Source: Planctomycetota bacterium
Lineage (GTDB): Bacteria; Planctomycetota; B15-G4
Assembly (NCBI GenBank): GCA_029259745.1
Contig: JAJDEO010000069.1
Coordinates: 1 to 64,000 of the forward strand
Direction: 5' to 3'
DNA: 64,000 nucleotides
Shown: one piece after another, positions 1 to 8,964 of the stretch
Position numbering within the stretch: position 1 is the first letter of the stretch
How the letters are laid out: each line of letters opens with the position of its first letter
Position numbers and translations under genes: made by a program
The notes under the pieces: model-generated
Seen by the model: the letters and a program-made list of their open reading frames with translations, nothing else
Told to the model about the DNA's origin: nothing
Database searches by the model: none

Positions 1-98
1 CGCGATCCCACCGTCGCCAAAAGGCGTGCCCGAGCGCCGCCGTCCCTGTCGCCCGACGTCGGCGTCCCAGCACCCGAAGCACCTCTCCCCAGCACACC

Positions 99-1088
99 TC
101 AGATCCCAGGAGCATCTGCAGGCTCGAGATGACACCGATACTCGTGTCCATCTCCCATATCCCGCATCGGCGGCTCCTCGACCTTGCACAGATCGAAGGC
201 CACGGGACACCGCGTGTGGAACGTACATCCGGGCGGCGGGTTCATCGGACTCGGCACATCACCCGACAGGATGACGCGGTCGATTTTCGCTTCGGGATCG
301 GCCCGCGGCACAGCCGAGAGCAGCGACTTCGTGTACGGATGTTTCGGCGCCTCGAAGACCGTCGTCGTGTTCGCGATCTCGACGATGCGTCCGAGGTACA
401 TGACCGCGACGCGGTGACTGATGTGCTGCACGACGGAGAGGTCGTGCGCGACGAAGAGATAGGAGAGCCCGAGCTCGTCGCGCAGGTCCATCAGCAGGTT
501 GATGATCTGCGCCTGGATCGACACGTCGAGAGCCGAGACGGCTTCGTCGCAGACGATGAACTTCGGGTCGAGACTCAGCGCGCGCGCGATGCCGATACGC
601 TGGCGCTGGCCCCCCGAGAACTCATGCGGGTAGCGGTTCACGTACGCGGGATCGAGTCGTACCTTCTCGAGCAGCGCGGCGACGCGTTCTTCGAGGTCTT
701 TGCGCCCCTTGGCGATGCCGTGAACCTTGAGCCCCTCGCCGACGATGTCCGCGACGGACATGCGCGGGTTCAGCGAAGCGTAAGGGTCCTGGAAGATGAT
801 CTGCATCTCGCGACGCAGACGACGCAGCTCGGTCGAACCCACGCCGGTGACCGGCTTGTCATCGAACGTCACCTCCCCTGACGTCGGCTCGATCAGCCGC
901 AGGATCGAGCGTCCGGCCGTTGTCTTGCCGCAGCCCGACTCGCCCACCAGCCCGAGCGTTTCACCCGGCGCCAGGTCGAAGGACATGTCGTCGACGGCCT
1001 TGACCTGCGCCACCACGCGCGACAGCACCCCCTTGCGCACGGGGAAGTACTTCTTGAGGTTCTTGACCGACAGCAACGGTGCGGTCAT
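99..1088 (-). CDS. Oligopeptide/dipeptide ABC transporter ATP-binding protein (OppF/DppF type)
   Basis: Cytoplasmic ATPase that powers peptide import with the OppD-like partner encoded just upstream. Visible motifs are Walker A (GESGCGKTT), the ABC signature SGGQRQRIGIARAL, Walker B (FIVCDEAVSALD) and the C-terminal Opp/Dpp segment with GCTFHTRCP near the end. The protein is 329 aa, a normal family length. I start it at the ATG that overlaps the stop of the upstream gene (TGATG), because GAGGAGG lies just before it. The longer in-frame start at 1172 would add a basic stretch with no family counterpart. It is the last gene of a five-gene operon. OppF and DppF cannot be told apart from sequence alone. 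Confidence 0.95.
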   Translation of the reverse strand: MTAPLLSVKNLKKYFPVRKGVLSRVVAQVKAVDDMSFDLAPGETLGLVGESGCGKTTAGRSILRLIEPTSGEVTFDDKPVTGVGSTELRRLRREMQIIFQDPYASLNPRMSVADIVGEGLKVHGIAKGRKDLEERVAALLEKVRLDPAYVNRYPHEFSGGQRQRIGIARALSLDPKFIVCDEAVSALDVSIQAQIINLLMDLRDELGLSYLFVAHDLSVVQHISHRVAVMYLGRIVEIANTTTVFEAPKHPYTKSLLSAVPRADPEAKIDRVILSGDVPSPMNPPPGCTFHTRCPVAFDLCKVEEPPMRDMGDGHEYRCHLEPADAPGI

Positions 1089-2119
1089 CAGCCCACCTCC
1101 TCGACGCGCACTTTGGCGCTGCTGTGTTCGGCTTTGTCCTGCTCGTTGACGGGCGCATGACACGCAAGCCAATGCCCCGGCTCGATCTCACGCAGCTCAG
1201 GCTCCTCGTTCGTGCAACGATCGTGCGCCTTGAAGCAGCGCGTCCGAAACTTGCAACCCGACGGGAAGTTGAGCGGGTTGGGAACGGTACCGGGGATCTC
1301 AGCGAGGCGCGCATCACGCGCGTCGTGCATCTCGGGCAACGACTGGAACAGGCCGAACGTGTACGGGTGGCGCGGATCCTTGAAGAGCACCTTCGTCGTC
1401 GCGCGTTCGACGATCTTCGAGGCGTACATGACGACGACGTCGTCGCTCATCTCGGCGACAACGCCGAGGTCGTGCGTGATGAGCAGAATCGACATCCCCA
1501 GCTCCTTCTGCATCGAGCGCAGGAGGTCGAGGATCTGCGCCTGGATCGTCACGTCGAGCGCTGTTGTGGGCTCGTCGGCGATCACCATCTTCGGGTCGCA
1601 CGCCAGTGACATCGCGATCATGACGCGCTGCTTCATGCCGCCCGACATCTGGTGCGGGTACTCGTCGACGCGCTGCTCGGGCGACGGGATGCCGACCTTC
1701 GCGAGCATCTTGATCGCGTACTTGTGCGCCTCGACCTTCGACATCCCGCGGTGCAGACGCAGCGTCTCGCCGATCTGATCGCCCACGGTGTAGACGGGGT
1801 TCAGCGACGTCATCGGCTCCTGGAAGATCATGGCGATCTCGTTGCCACGGATCGACCGCATCTCGCGCTCGCTGAGCTCGAGGAGGTTCTTTCCCTCGAA
1901 GAGGATCCGGCCTTCCGGATACATCGTGGGCGGCTCGGGGTTCAGCCGCAGGATGCTCATCGCGGTGACGCTCTTGCCACAGCCCGATTCGCCCACCACG
2001 CCAAGCGTACGCCCGCGCTGAATCGAGTAGGTCACGCCGGACACCGCCTTCACGACGCCTTCGTCGGTTTGGAAGAAGGTGTGGAGATTTTGGATCTCGA
2101 GGATCGGGTCGTCGGCCAT
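1088..2119 (-). CDS. Oligopeptide/dipeptide ABC transporter ATP-binding protein (OppD/DppD type)
   Basis: The second ATPase of the peptide importer. It shows Walker A (GESGCGKSVTA), signature MSGGMKQRVMIAMSL, Walker B (MVIADEPTTALD) and the C-terminal cysteine-bearing segment CKFRTRCFKAHDRC typical of OppD/DppD. At 343 aa it has the usual length. Its ATG lies one base after the stop of the permease gene, and its own stop overlaps the start of the OppF-type gene, so the pair is probably translationally coupled and made in equal amounts. Confidence 0.95.
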   Translation of the reverse strand: MADDPILEIQNLHTFFQTDEGVVKAVSGVTYSIQRGRTLGVVGESGCGKSVTAMSILRLNPEPPTMYPEGRILFEGKNLLELSEREMRSIRGNEIAMIFQEPMTSLNPVYTVGDQIGETLRLHRGMSKVEAHKYAIKMLAKVGIPSPEQRVDEYPHQMSGGMKQRVMIAMSLACDPKMVIADEPTTALDVTIQAQILDLLRSMQKELGMSILLITHDLGVVAEMSDDVVVMYASKIVERATTKVLFKDPRHPYTFGLFQSLPEMHDARDARLAEIPGTVPNPLNFPSGCKFRTRCFKAHDRCTNEEPELREIEPGHWLACHAPVNEQDKAEHSSAKVRVEEVG

Positions 2120-2120
2120 C

Positions 2121-4127
2121 TCAGCGTGCCTTCTGGCGGGGATCGAGGGCGTCGCGCAGCCCTTCGCCCAGGAGGTTGTAGAGCAGGATCGTGATGAAGA
2201 TCGCGAAGCCCGTGAACACCTGAATCCACCAGTGCTCCGCCGAGCGGCTCTCTTGCAACAGCGAACCCCACGAGGGAATCGGCAACTGGATTCCGAAGCC
2301 GAGGAACGACAGGCTCGACTCGACCAAGATGCCCGTGGCCACCGCGAAGGTGAAGCTCACGAGGATCGGGCCGAGCGCGTTCGGGAGCACGTGGCGGAAG
2401 ATCGTGCGTGAGTTCGAGACGCCCAGCGCCTCGGACGCGACGACGAACTCCTGGTCGCGCAAGCGGATGAACTCACCGCGCGCCAAGCGCGCCGTCGTCG
2501 TCCAGCGCAGCAGCCCGAGCACGACCATGATGTTGAAGATGCCGGGCCCGAGGAACGCGACGATCACCATCGCGAAGAACAGCACCGGGAAGCACTGAAA
2601 GACCTCGATGATGCGACTGATGATGATGTCCGTCCAACCACCGACGTAGCCTGCGATCGAGCCGATGATCGTACCGAGGATCACCATGAAGGCGGCCGCG
2701 ACGAGGCCGACGCTCAGACTGATGCGCCCGCCCCAGATCATGCGCGCAAGAAGGTCGCGACCGAGACTGTCCGTGCCGAAGATGCGTCGCAACGGCGCGT
2801 TGCGGGTGGACTCGGCGTAGTTGATTTCCACGGGCTGGGAGACGGGCTGTGTGCCCTCTGCCATGTCGTCGCGCGGCGCACGCGGCCCCGTCTCATAGAA
2901 GCCGTCCTCACCGATCGACGAGTCGTCCGACCATGTCGGCGGACGGTACACCTCGGAGTCGTTCTGCTCGGCGCGGCCGTACGGCACCGGCGCGAAGATG
3001 GCCGTGGTCGCGACGATCGTGCCGTCGGTGAGGCCCTTCTTGTAGCCACTGATGAAGAGGTCGCCGCTGTCATCCGCAGCCCAAGCCAGTGCCGGGAGGA
3101 GCGGAAGCAGCGCCATCGTCAAGATCTTCGCCTTGCGTGCGACGCGGATGCGGTGACGCGACCCACCGAGCAAGATGCGATTGACGAACGCATTCCAGAG
3201 TGGCCACGTCAGCACCAAGAGCCACAGGACCATGAAGTAGACCTCGGCGCCCGACAATGCAGACAGTGCCGGATAGCTCCGCGTCGACCGCAGTGGGACA
3301 CCACTCGTGGACGTCCCATCGGCCTTCTGCGCGCGCAACGCCGTGCGCACCTCCTTGGTTTCGTCGACGATGCCAGCGGCCCGTGCGACGAGCTGTGGTG
3401 ACGACGCATTGGACGCCGCCGCGAGCTCGTCGCAGAACTCCTGCACACTCACTTCGAGCGCGTCGAGTGCAGCGGTGTCCTCTGCGGCGAGGAACCGCTT
3501 CATCGTCTCGGCTCGCAGGACGAACGCCTCGCGCTCAAGGTCGACGACCTGCTCCCAGCTGCGACGCTCCTCGCGGAGTGCATCGATCTGCACACCCGCC
3601 TCTTGCGTGATGCGGTTCGTGCGCACGTCGGGGTACTTGTCGCTCACGGCCTTCGCGACGTCGCGCCCGATGCCCTTGAGCTTCGAGAAGTCACCCGACA
3701 CGAGCGCGGCTTCGACACCGTCGTTCCACGGTGCGATGAAGGCGTCGAGTTCGTTCCCGCTGATGCCGATCGCCTGATCGGTCACGGCGGAACTGATGCG
3801 CCCGCGCACCGCGGCCTCGGCCGTGGGCAGCAGACGATCGACCTGACGCACGTTGTAGGTGTCGGGTCCTTCCTGCGAGAGACTCTCGAGGCTCATCGCG
3901 ATCGGCGCCAAGGTCGTGCGCGCCTTGCGGTACGCACCGTAGTCGGTGCCATCGAGCACGAGCGGTCGATCGTTCGCGAGCAGCGGCGCGTAGATCGCCG
4001 TCGCATAGATCAAAGCCAGGAGCACCGCCGAAACCGTGATGGACGGCCGGCGGCCGATCTCGCGGATGACGTTGTCCCAGTAGTCTTTGCTGTAGGGCCT
4101 CTCGACCCCGCCGTCCGGGTCAGTCAT
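2121..4127 (-). CDS. DppC/OppC-type ABC permease with a very large extra-membrane insertion
   Basis: Inner-membrane permease of the peptide transporter. The C-terminal 220 residues are a normal DppC core: FGTDSLGRDLLAR at 450-462, several membrane segments, and the EAA loop (EALGVSNSRTIFRHVLP, about 566-582) that contacts the ATPases. The N-terminus also has the usual first membrane helix (about 31-50). Between these lie roughly 400 extra residues: a charged, helical region (about 55-285), a membrane helix (about 294-312), another hydrophobic segment (about 334-351) and an acidic, proline-rich stretch up to about 445. Usual DppC length is about 300 aa; this one is 668. Its first 8 nt overlap the end of the DppB-type gene. 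I see no frameshift. Confidence 0.92.
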   Translation of the reverse strand: MTDPDGGVERPYSKDYWDNVIREIGRRPSITVSAVLLALIYATAIYAPLLANDRPLVLDGTDYGAYRKARTTLAPIAMSLESLSQEGPDTYNVRQVDRLLPTAEAAVRGRISSAVTDQAIGISGNELDAFIAPWNDGVEAALVSGDFSKLKGIGRDVAKAVSDKYPDVRTNRITQEAGVQIDALREERRSWEQVVDLEREAFVLRAETMKRFLAAEDTAALDALEVSVQEFCDELAAASNASSPQLVARAAGIVDETKEVRTALRAQKADGTSTSGVPLRSTRSYPALSALSGAEVYFMVLWLLVLTWPLWNAFVNRILLGGSRHRIRVARKAKILTMALLPLLPALAWAADDSGDLFISGYKKGLTDGTIVATTAIFAPVPYGRAEQNDSEVYRPPTWSDDSSIGEDGFYETGPRAPRDDMAEGTQPVSQPVEINYAESTRNAPLRRIFGTDSLGRDLLARMIWGGRISLSVGLVAAAFMVILGTIIGSIAGYVGGWTDIIISRIIEVFQCFPVLFFAMVIVAFLGPGIFNIMVVLGLLRWTTTARLARGEFIRLRDQEFVVASEALGVSNSRTIFRHVLPNALGPILVSFTFAVATGILVESSLSFLGFGIQLPIPSWGSLLQESRSAEHWWIQVFTGFAIFITILLYNLLGEGLRDALDPRQKAR

Positions 4128-5133
4128 ATGCGATCCGCGGGTCGACCACCGCGTAGGTGATGTCCGAGAGAAGGAAACCGAACATCGTCATCACGGCGGA
4201 CACCGTCGAGGTGGCCATGACGACGTTGTAGTCGCGAGTGACGAGTCCGTCGTAGGCGTAGCGCCCCATGCCGGGGAGCCCGAAGACGGCCTCGACGATC
4301 AGCGACCCGCCGATGAGTGTCGGCAGGATCGATGCGAAGAGTGTGACGACGGGGATCAGCGAGTTGCGTGTCGCGTGCTTGAGCACGACGACCTTCTCGG
4401 AGAGCCCCTTGGCCCGCGCCGTGCGCACGTAGTCCTGGCGAATCACCTCGAGCATGCCGACACGCATGAAGCGCGAGATGTAGGCCAGCGACCCGTACGT
4501 CATCGTCGTGACGGGCAGGATCATGTGTTTGATCCAGTCCCAAGCCAGTGCGCCACCCGACATGCCGTCGACATCGACAGAGTGCATCCCGAACACCGGG
4601 AGCACGTCCATCCCGGTCGGGCCGAACAGGAGGATCAACATCAACCCCGCCCAGAACGTCGGGACGGAGAAGAGGATGAACACCAGCACCGTTGTTATTC
4701 GGTCGAGGAGTGTTCCTTGCCTGACCGCCGAATAGATCCCGAGCGGGAGCGCGATGAGGTAGGCGAGGATGATCGAGATCGCCGCCAATGGAAGCGTGAC
4801 GTTCTTGAGCCGCCTGATCATCTCGTCCTTGATCTGGACGCTCGGCTGGAACATCTCGGTGCCGAGGTCGAGCTGGACGATGTCGCTGAGCCAGTAGCCG
4901 TACTGCACCGGCAGCGGCTCATCGAGATGGAACTTCTCGCGGAACTTCTTGATGGCCAGGCCCTTGTCGACCTGGCCCGCGTCCATCGACGCCCCGTCAG
5001 CTCCCGACGAGCTGCCGAACTTCACGGCAGCCGGGTCACCCGGAGCGAGACGGATCACGCAGAAGAGCATGATCGAGATCCCGAAGAACGTCGGGATCAT
5101 CAGCAAGAGACGGCGAACGACATACGCCAGCAC
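4120..5133 (-). CDS. DppB/OppB-type ABC permease
   Basis: Partner membrane subunit of the peptide transporter, 337 aa. It begins at a GTG with the classic MLAYVVRRLLLMIPTFFG membrane start. It continues with APGDPA near residue 32 and ends with an EAA-loop region (TARAKGLSEKVVVLKHATRN, about 236-255) and the conserved GGSLIVEAVFGLPGMGR. The substrate-binding protein gene is 79 nt upstream and the DppC-type gene overlaps its 3' end by 8 nt. Confidence 0.95.
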   Translation of the reverse strand: MLAYVVRRLLLMIPTFFGISIMLFCVIRLAPGDPAAVKFGSSSGADGASMDAGQVDKGLAIKKFREKFHLDEPLPVQYGYWLSDIVQLDLGTEMFQPSVQIKDEMIRRLKNVTLPLAAISIILAYLIALPLGIYSAVRQGTLLDRITTVLVFILFSVPTFWAGLMLILLFGPTGMDVLPVFGMHSVDVDGMSGGALAWDWIKHMILPVTTMTYGSLAYISRFMRVGMLEVIRQDYVRTARAKGLSEKVVVLKHATRNSLIPVVTLFASILPTLIGGSLIVEAVFGLPGMGRYAYDGLVTRDYNVVMATSTVSAVMTMFGFLLSDITYAVVDPRIAYD

Positions 5134-5212
5134 GCGGTGGGCCCTCCTCGAGGCAGCAACCGTGATCCGCCCCTGCCCAGGGACGACTCACGCGATGGTT
5201 CGGATGGTCGGG

Positions 5213-7240
5213 CTATCTGGACCCGTCGTCGTCTTCGCCCTTGAACTCGGGCGGAAGCGGCACCGTCCCTTCGGTGCCCGCCTCGTAGTACACGTCGCGC
5301 ATGCTGAAGCCCGGCTCGAAGTTGTAGAGCTTCACGCCGCGCAGCTTCTTGTTGATCGCCAGCTTACGCGGCACGTTCCAGCCGAAGAGATACGGCTGCA
5401 GCTCGTAGATGCGCGCGTGCAGCTGGTGCCAGATCTCGGCCCGCTTCTCGGGGTCGAGCTCGCGACGCCCGGCGTCGATCAGCGCATCGACCTGTTCGTC
5501 CTGCAAACCAGCATGGTTCGAGCCCTGGTTCTCGTAGGCACCCTCGGTGCTGTACCAGAGCTGGAAGGGGTCCGACTCGGGCGTCGGCAGGGTCCATGCG
5601 AGGTTACCGGCGTCGAACGTGCGGTCGTGCAGACGCTCGAGGAACTGGGCCCACTCGAGGGCCGTGATCGACACCCCGACGCCGACTTCGGCGAAGGAGT
5701 TCTGCAGCTTCTGCAGGAACCGCTCGGAGGCCTTGTTGCCCGAAGGCATGAGCGCCTCGATCACGAGGTTCTGGCCGTCCTTGTCGACGATGCCGTCACC
5801 GTCGCGGTCGTACCAACCGGCCTCGGCGAGCAGGTCGATCGCGAGGTCGGGATCATAGGCGTTGTTCTCGACGTCGGTGTTGTAGCCGATGCCCATGCGG
5901 AACATCGTGCCCGTCACCGGGACGGCGAGGCCGAGGTAGTTCGTCTGGATCCAACCACGGACGTCGAAGGCGTGCGACAGGGCTGTACGTACGCGCACGT
6001 CCGAGAGGTGCGGCTGGTACATGTTCCACGTCGTGTAGCCGACGTTTCCGACGTACGTGTGCGCCTTGTAGAAGTTGTCCGTGAACGCCTTCTGCTGTGT
6101 CAGCGCGCCCTTGTAGTCTTCCGTTTTGACGCGATAGAAGATGTCGAGGTTACCGCCGAGCAGGGCCTGGAAGGCCGTGTTGTCGTCGTTGATGAGCTGC
6201 CAACGGATCCGCTGGAGGTAGCCCGTCTTGCGTGGGTCTTTCTCCCAGAATCCGTCGTAGCGCGTGGCCGCGATGAACTCGTCGCGCTTGAAGTCGGTGA
6301 TCTGATACGGCCCGAGCCCGACCCACAGCGTGTTGTTCGGGTGGTCGTTGATGTACTCGCCCTGCTTGGCGCCGAGCGGGTCGTTGTTCGGATCGAAGTC
6401 GGCGTTGTCCGGGTCGGACAGGTTGAAGCGGTGGCTCGGCAGCACACAGAAGTCGAAGCCGAAGTTGCCGCGCACGTCGAAGTACTGCTCCTTGTAGAAG
6501 AAGCGCACCGCGTGGTCGTCGATGACGTCGCAGCGGAAGACGTCGTCCTTGTATTTGAAGCGCTTCTCGTCGCAGTCGACGGTGCCGTTCTTGTAGATGT
6601 CGTACGAGAACTTGACGTCGTGAGCGTTGAAGGGATGGCCGTCGTGCCAGGTTGCGTCTTCGCGCAACTTGAACGTGAGCACCGTGCCGCGCTCGACGCG
6701 TTCGACGTCGCCCTTCGCGATCGTGAGCTCGCCCTGCGTGTTGAGTTCGCTGTCGGGCGTGATCTTCCACGAGTCGCCCGCATCGGTGACCTTGCCGTAG
6801 CGGAGGTTGTCACCCTCAGCATCCTTCAACATCACCATGTCCTCGATATCGAGGTTGGTGGCGAGGTCGTAGTCGAAGTCCCACGTTTCCTTGTTGAAGC
6901 GCAGGAGCGCGGAGTGGACGTCGAGCAGGATCCATCGAACCGACGCGGAGTTCTCGAGCGCGAAGTTCAGGTTCGGCGGCTGCGCGGAGATGTGCATGAT
7001 CGCGCGCCCGCCCATGCCCGGCTCGACCTTGCGCTGATCGGGGTGGTAGAGATCGATCCCCACCTTGCCCGGACCGTTGACGTCCTCGGGCCGCATCCCG
7101 CCGTCGGTCACGTCGAGAATGGGCTCTGCGGCGCCCTTGGTAGGTCCGCGTTCCTCCTCTTGCGAACTACAACCGACAAACGCTGCGGACGCAACGACCA
7201 GCCCGAAGGCCAGTTCTGCGCGGATGAGGCGACGCTTCAT
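5213..7240 (-). CDS. Peptide ABC transporter substrate-binding lipoprotein (SBP family 5)
   Basis: Captures the substrate for the transporter encoded downstream. The N-terminus is a lipoprotein signal: MKRR, a hydrophobic core, and lipobox FVGC with Cys24. Family 5 features are visible, such as LTFKLREDATWHDGHPFNAHDVKFSY and RTALSHAFDVRGWIQ. At 675 aa it is longer than the typical 500-600, with an acidic tail after the last family segment. First gene of the operon; GGAG sits 8 nt before the ATG, and the promoter at 7300-7326 is about 60 nt upstream. The substrate could be peptides, nickel or another small molecule; sequence alone does not decide. Confidence 0.94.
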   Translation of the reverse strand: MKRRLIRAELAFGLVVASAAFVGCSSQEEERGPTKGAAEPILDVTDGGMRPEDVNGPGKVGIDLYHPDQRKVEPGMGGRAIMHISAQPPNLNFALENSASVRWILLDVHSALLRFNKETWDFDYDLATNLDIEDMVMLKDAEGDNLRYGKVTDAGDSWKITPDSELNTQGELTIAKGDVERVERGTVLTFKLREDATWHDGHPFNAHDVKFSYDIYKNGTVDCDEKRFKYKDDVFRCDVIDDHAVRFFYKEQYFDVRGNFGFDFCVLPSHRFNLSDPDNADFDPNNDPLGAKQGEYINDHPNNTLWVGLGPYQITDFKRDEFIAATRYDGFWEKDPRKTGYLQRIRWQLINDDNTAFQALLGGNLDIFYRVKTEDYKGALTQQKAFTDNFYKAHTYVGNVGYTTWNMYQPHLSDVRVRTALSHAFDVRGWIQTNYLGLAVPVTGTMFRMGIGYNTDVENNAYDPDLAIDLLAEAGWYDRDGDGIVDKDGQNLVIEALMPSGNKASERFLQKLQNSFAEVGVGVSITALEWAQFLERLHDRTFDAGNLAWTLPTPESDPFQLWYSTEGAYENQGSNHAGLQDEQVDALIDAGRRELDPEKRAEIWHQLHARIYELQPYLFGWNVPRKLAINKKLRGVKLYNFEPGFSMRDVYYEAGTEGTVPLPPEFKGEDDDGSR

Positions 7241-7299
7241 CGCGAAAACTCCAAGGAACGGGACTCAAAGTCGGAGAGGAAGACGGATCCGCTCCGAAC

Positions 7300-7330
7300 G
7301 TTATAGACACCTATGAGGGGTGTCAATAAC
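7300..7330 (-). promoter_or_regulatory. Sigma70-like promoter inside an inverted repeat, upstream of the peptide transporter operon
   Basis: On the minus strand TTGACA (7326-7321) is followed after 15 bp by TATAAC (7305-7300). The two elements lie in the arms of a 12-bp inverted repeat (7300-7311 and 7319-7330, one mismatch, 7-nt loop). The predicted start of transcription is about 50 nt before the ATG of the substrate-binding protein. A dimeric repressor binding the repeat would cover the promoter exactly; that role is inference. Confidence 0.6.
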
Positions 7331-7429
7331 GGGCGAGGCGCACAAGCCTCTGCGGTTTCTGGGCTTGCGTTCGACACGAACGTTCGGATGCGGAACGAGC
7401 GGGACACGGCGGTGCATCGACGTCACACC

Positions 7430-7954
7430 TCAGCGCGTCATGTGCTGAACGAGGTCTCCGAGGAGCGGTTCGCGCGGCACGAAGGCCAACGCGATGAGCA
7501 GGCCTCCTTCGACGAGACTCGTCCAGCGTGCCGACGTCAGCGTCCATGGAAGTGCGCCACGTGACAGCCGCACGAGCCCGAGCGCAACGAGCGTGACGCG
7601 CGGCGCAGCGAGGTAGGTCCACATGGCGACAGCCTGCGTCGCGTAGCGGATCGCATCGTCTTCCGACATGCCGTCTTCGCCGCGCGGCGAAAGCAACGTG
7701 GACGTGCCGAGCAATCCGCCGAAGAACGCCAGCGTTCCGCCAAGCCATGTCGGCACGGCGAACGTCGGTTCGTTGAGCAGTAACGCCTTGACGGCAAGCA
7801 GCCCCACCGCTGCAACGACGGCCGACAACCCGCCGCCGACGAGCATCGCGAGGCGCCGCACGGACATCTGTCCGTCGCTGCCGATCACCCCGCGTACGAG
7901 TGGACGGATCGCGACGAGCATGGCCACCACCGCCAAGACCCGGTCGACGATCAC
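7430..7954 (-). CDS. Small polytopic membrane protein of unknown function
   Basis: 174 aa, unrecognised. It shows about four hydrophobic segments (for example VLAVVAMLVAIRPLVRGVIG, LAMLVGGGLSAVVAAVGLLAV and LGGTLAFFGGLLGTSTLL) and no soluble domain. I choose the GTG whose bases overlap the stop of the RidA-family gene (GTGA). Longer upstream starts would run through the RidA reading frame. The overlap argues that it is co-translated with the RidA-family protein, but it does not reveal a function. Confidence 0.6.
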   Translation of the reverse strand: MIVDRVLAVVAMLVAIRPLVRGVIGSDGQMSVRRLAMLVGGGLSAVVAAVGLLAVKALLLNEPTFAVPTWLGGTLAFFGGLLGTSTLLSPRGEDGMSEDDAIRYATQAVAMWTYLAAPRVTLVALGLVRLSRGALPWTLTSARWTSLVEGGLLIALAFVPREPLLGDLVQHMTR

Positions 7955-8340
7955 GTCGGCAGCACCGCCACGGCATCGATCTCGACGAGCGCGCCCTTCG
8001 GAAGGTCGAGCGCCGCGACACATGCACGCGCTGGTGCCTGGCCCGTGAACGTCTTCGCGTACACCTCGTTGACGGATCCGAAGTCGTCCATCGTGCGCAG
8101 GTAGACGGTTGTGCGAACCACGTCGGCCGGCGTGCATCCGGCCGCCGCCAGCACGGCCGTGAGATTGGCGAGCGCGACCTCGGCCTGCGCGGCCGCCGTC
8201 TCGCCCCGCAGCTCCCCGCTGCGCGGGTCGAGTGCGATCTGCCCCGACGTGTAGACCGTGCCGTTTGCGATCACGGCCTGCGAGTAGGGACCGATCGCCG
8301 CCGGCGCGTCGTCAGTGTGAACGATCGTCTTGTCGACCAA
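7951..8340 (-). CDS. RidA/YjgF/UK114 family protein
   Basis: Cytoplasmic trimeric family whose best-known members hydrolyse reactive enamines and imines formed by PLP enzymes. At 129 aa it has the standard length. Conserved stretches are AIGPYSQAV near residue 15-23, SGQIALDP near 32-39, TVYLRTMDDF and the terminal EIDAVAVLP. It lies 9 nt downstream of coaD and overlaps the next gene by GTGA. The family includes non-RidA subgroups, so the exact substrate is uncertain. Confidence 0.93.
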   Translation of the reverse strand: MVDKTIVHTDDAPAAIGPYSQAVIANGTVYTSGQIALDPRSGELRGETAAAQAEVALANLTAVLAAAGCTPADVVRTTVYLRTMDDFGSVNEVYAKTFTGQAPARACVAALDLPKGALVEIDAVAVLPT

Positions 8341-8349
8341 GTGAAGCTC

Positions 8350-8826
8350 CTACGACGGGGGATGACTCTCGAGGTACTTCACGATTTCTGGCGGGACGAA
8401 TGCCGAGACATCACCGCCCGAGCGGTGAATCTCGCGCACGAGGCGCGAGCTGACGTGCGAGACGCCCGGCGCGGCCACGAGCATGATGGTTTCGAGGCCC
8501 GGCGCGAGTTCCTCGTTGGCGAGCGCCATCGGCATCTCGGAGTCGAGGTCGGCGGCGTTGCGCAGCCCGCGCACGAGTAGCGTCGCACCGGCGGCCTGCG
8601 CGGCGGCGACGGCGAGCCCCTCGAACGCGATGACATCGACGCGCTCGGGCACCATCGACTTCAGCAGCTCGATGCGTGCGTCGACGGGAATCCAGCCCTG
8701 TTTGTCGGCGTTGCGCCCGACCCCGACACACAACCGATCGACGACGTGCAAAGCGCGCCGAACCAGCGCGAGATGGCCATGCGTCGGCGGGTCGAAGGAC
8801 CCCGCGAAGAACCCAATTCGTTCCAT
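8350..8826 (-). CDS. coaD: Phosphopantetheine adenylyltransferase
   Basis: Transfers AMP from ATP to 4'-phosphopantetheine to make dephospho-CoA, the penultimate step of CoA synthesis. The nucleotidyltransferase motif is GSFDPPTHGH at residues 8-17, with the conserved VRGLRN and the C-terminal SHVSSRLVREI motif. 158 aa matches the family (about 160). I start at the ATG at 8826; a longer in-frame start at 8916 only adds a non-homologous leader. The CoA pathway gene coaX lies elsewhere in this window. Confidence 0.96.
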   Translation of the reverse strand: MERIGFFAGSFDPPTHGHLALVRRALHVVDRLCVGVGRNADKQGWIPVDARIELLKSMVPERVDVIAFEGLAVAAAQAAGATLLVRGLRNAADLDSEMPMALANEELAPGLETIMLVAAPGVSHVSSRLVREIHRSGGDVSAFVPPEIVKYLESHPPS

Positions 8827-8964
8827 GGCGGCCAGTCTACGAACTCGCGCGGCGCATTCATCAGAATCTACGACGGCAGCACCGTCGCCAGCGTGTCTGC
8901 GCGCCAAGGCAGGCACGTGAGCGCGAAAGCCGCGGCACCGAATGCTCCGCGCGCGCCCGCCGCG

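Noticed and set aside
4949..7306. A plus-strand frame of about 785 codons opposite the substrate-binding protein
   Set aside because: Shadow of the real lipoprotein gene, with no recognised domain.
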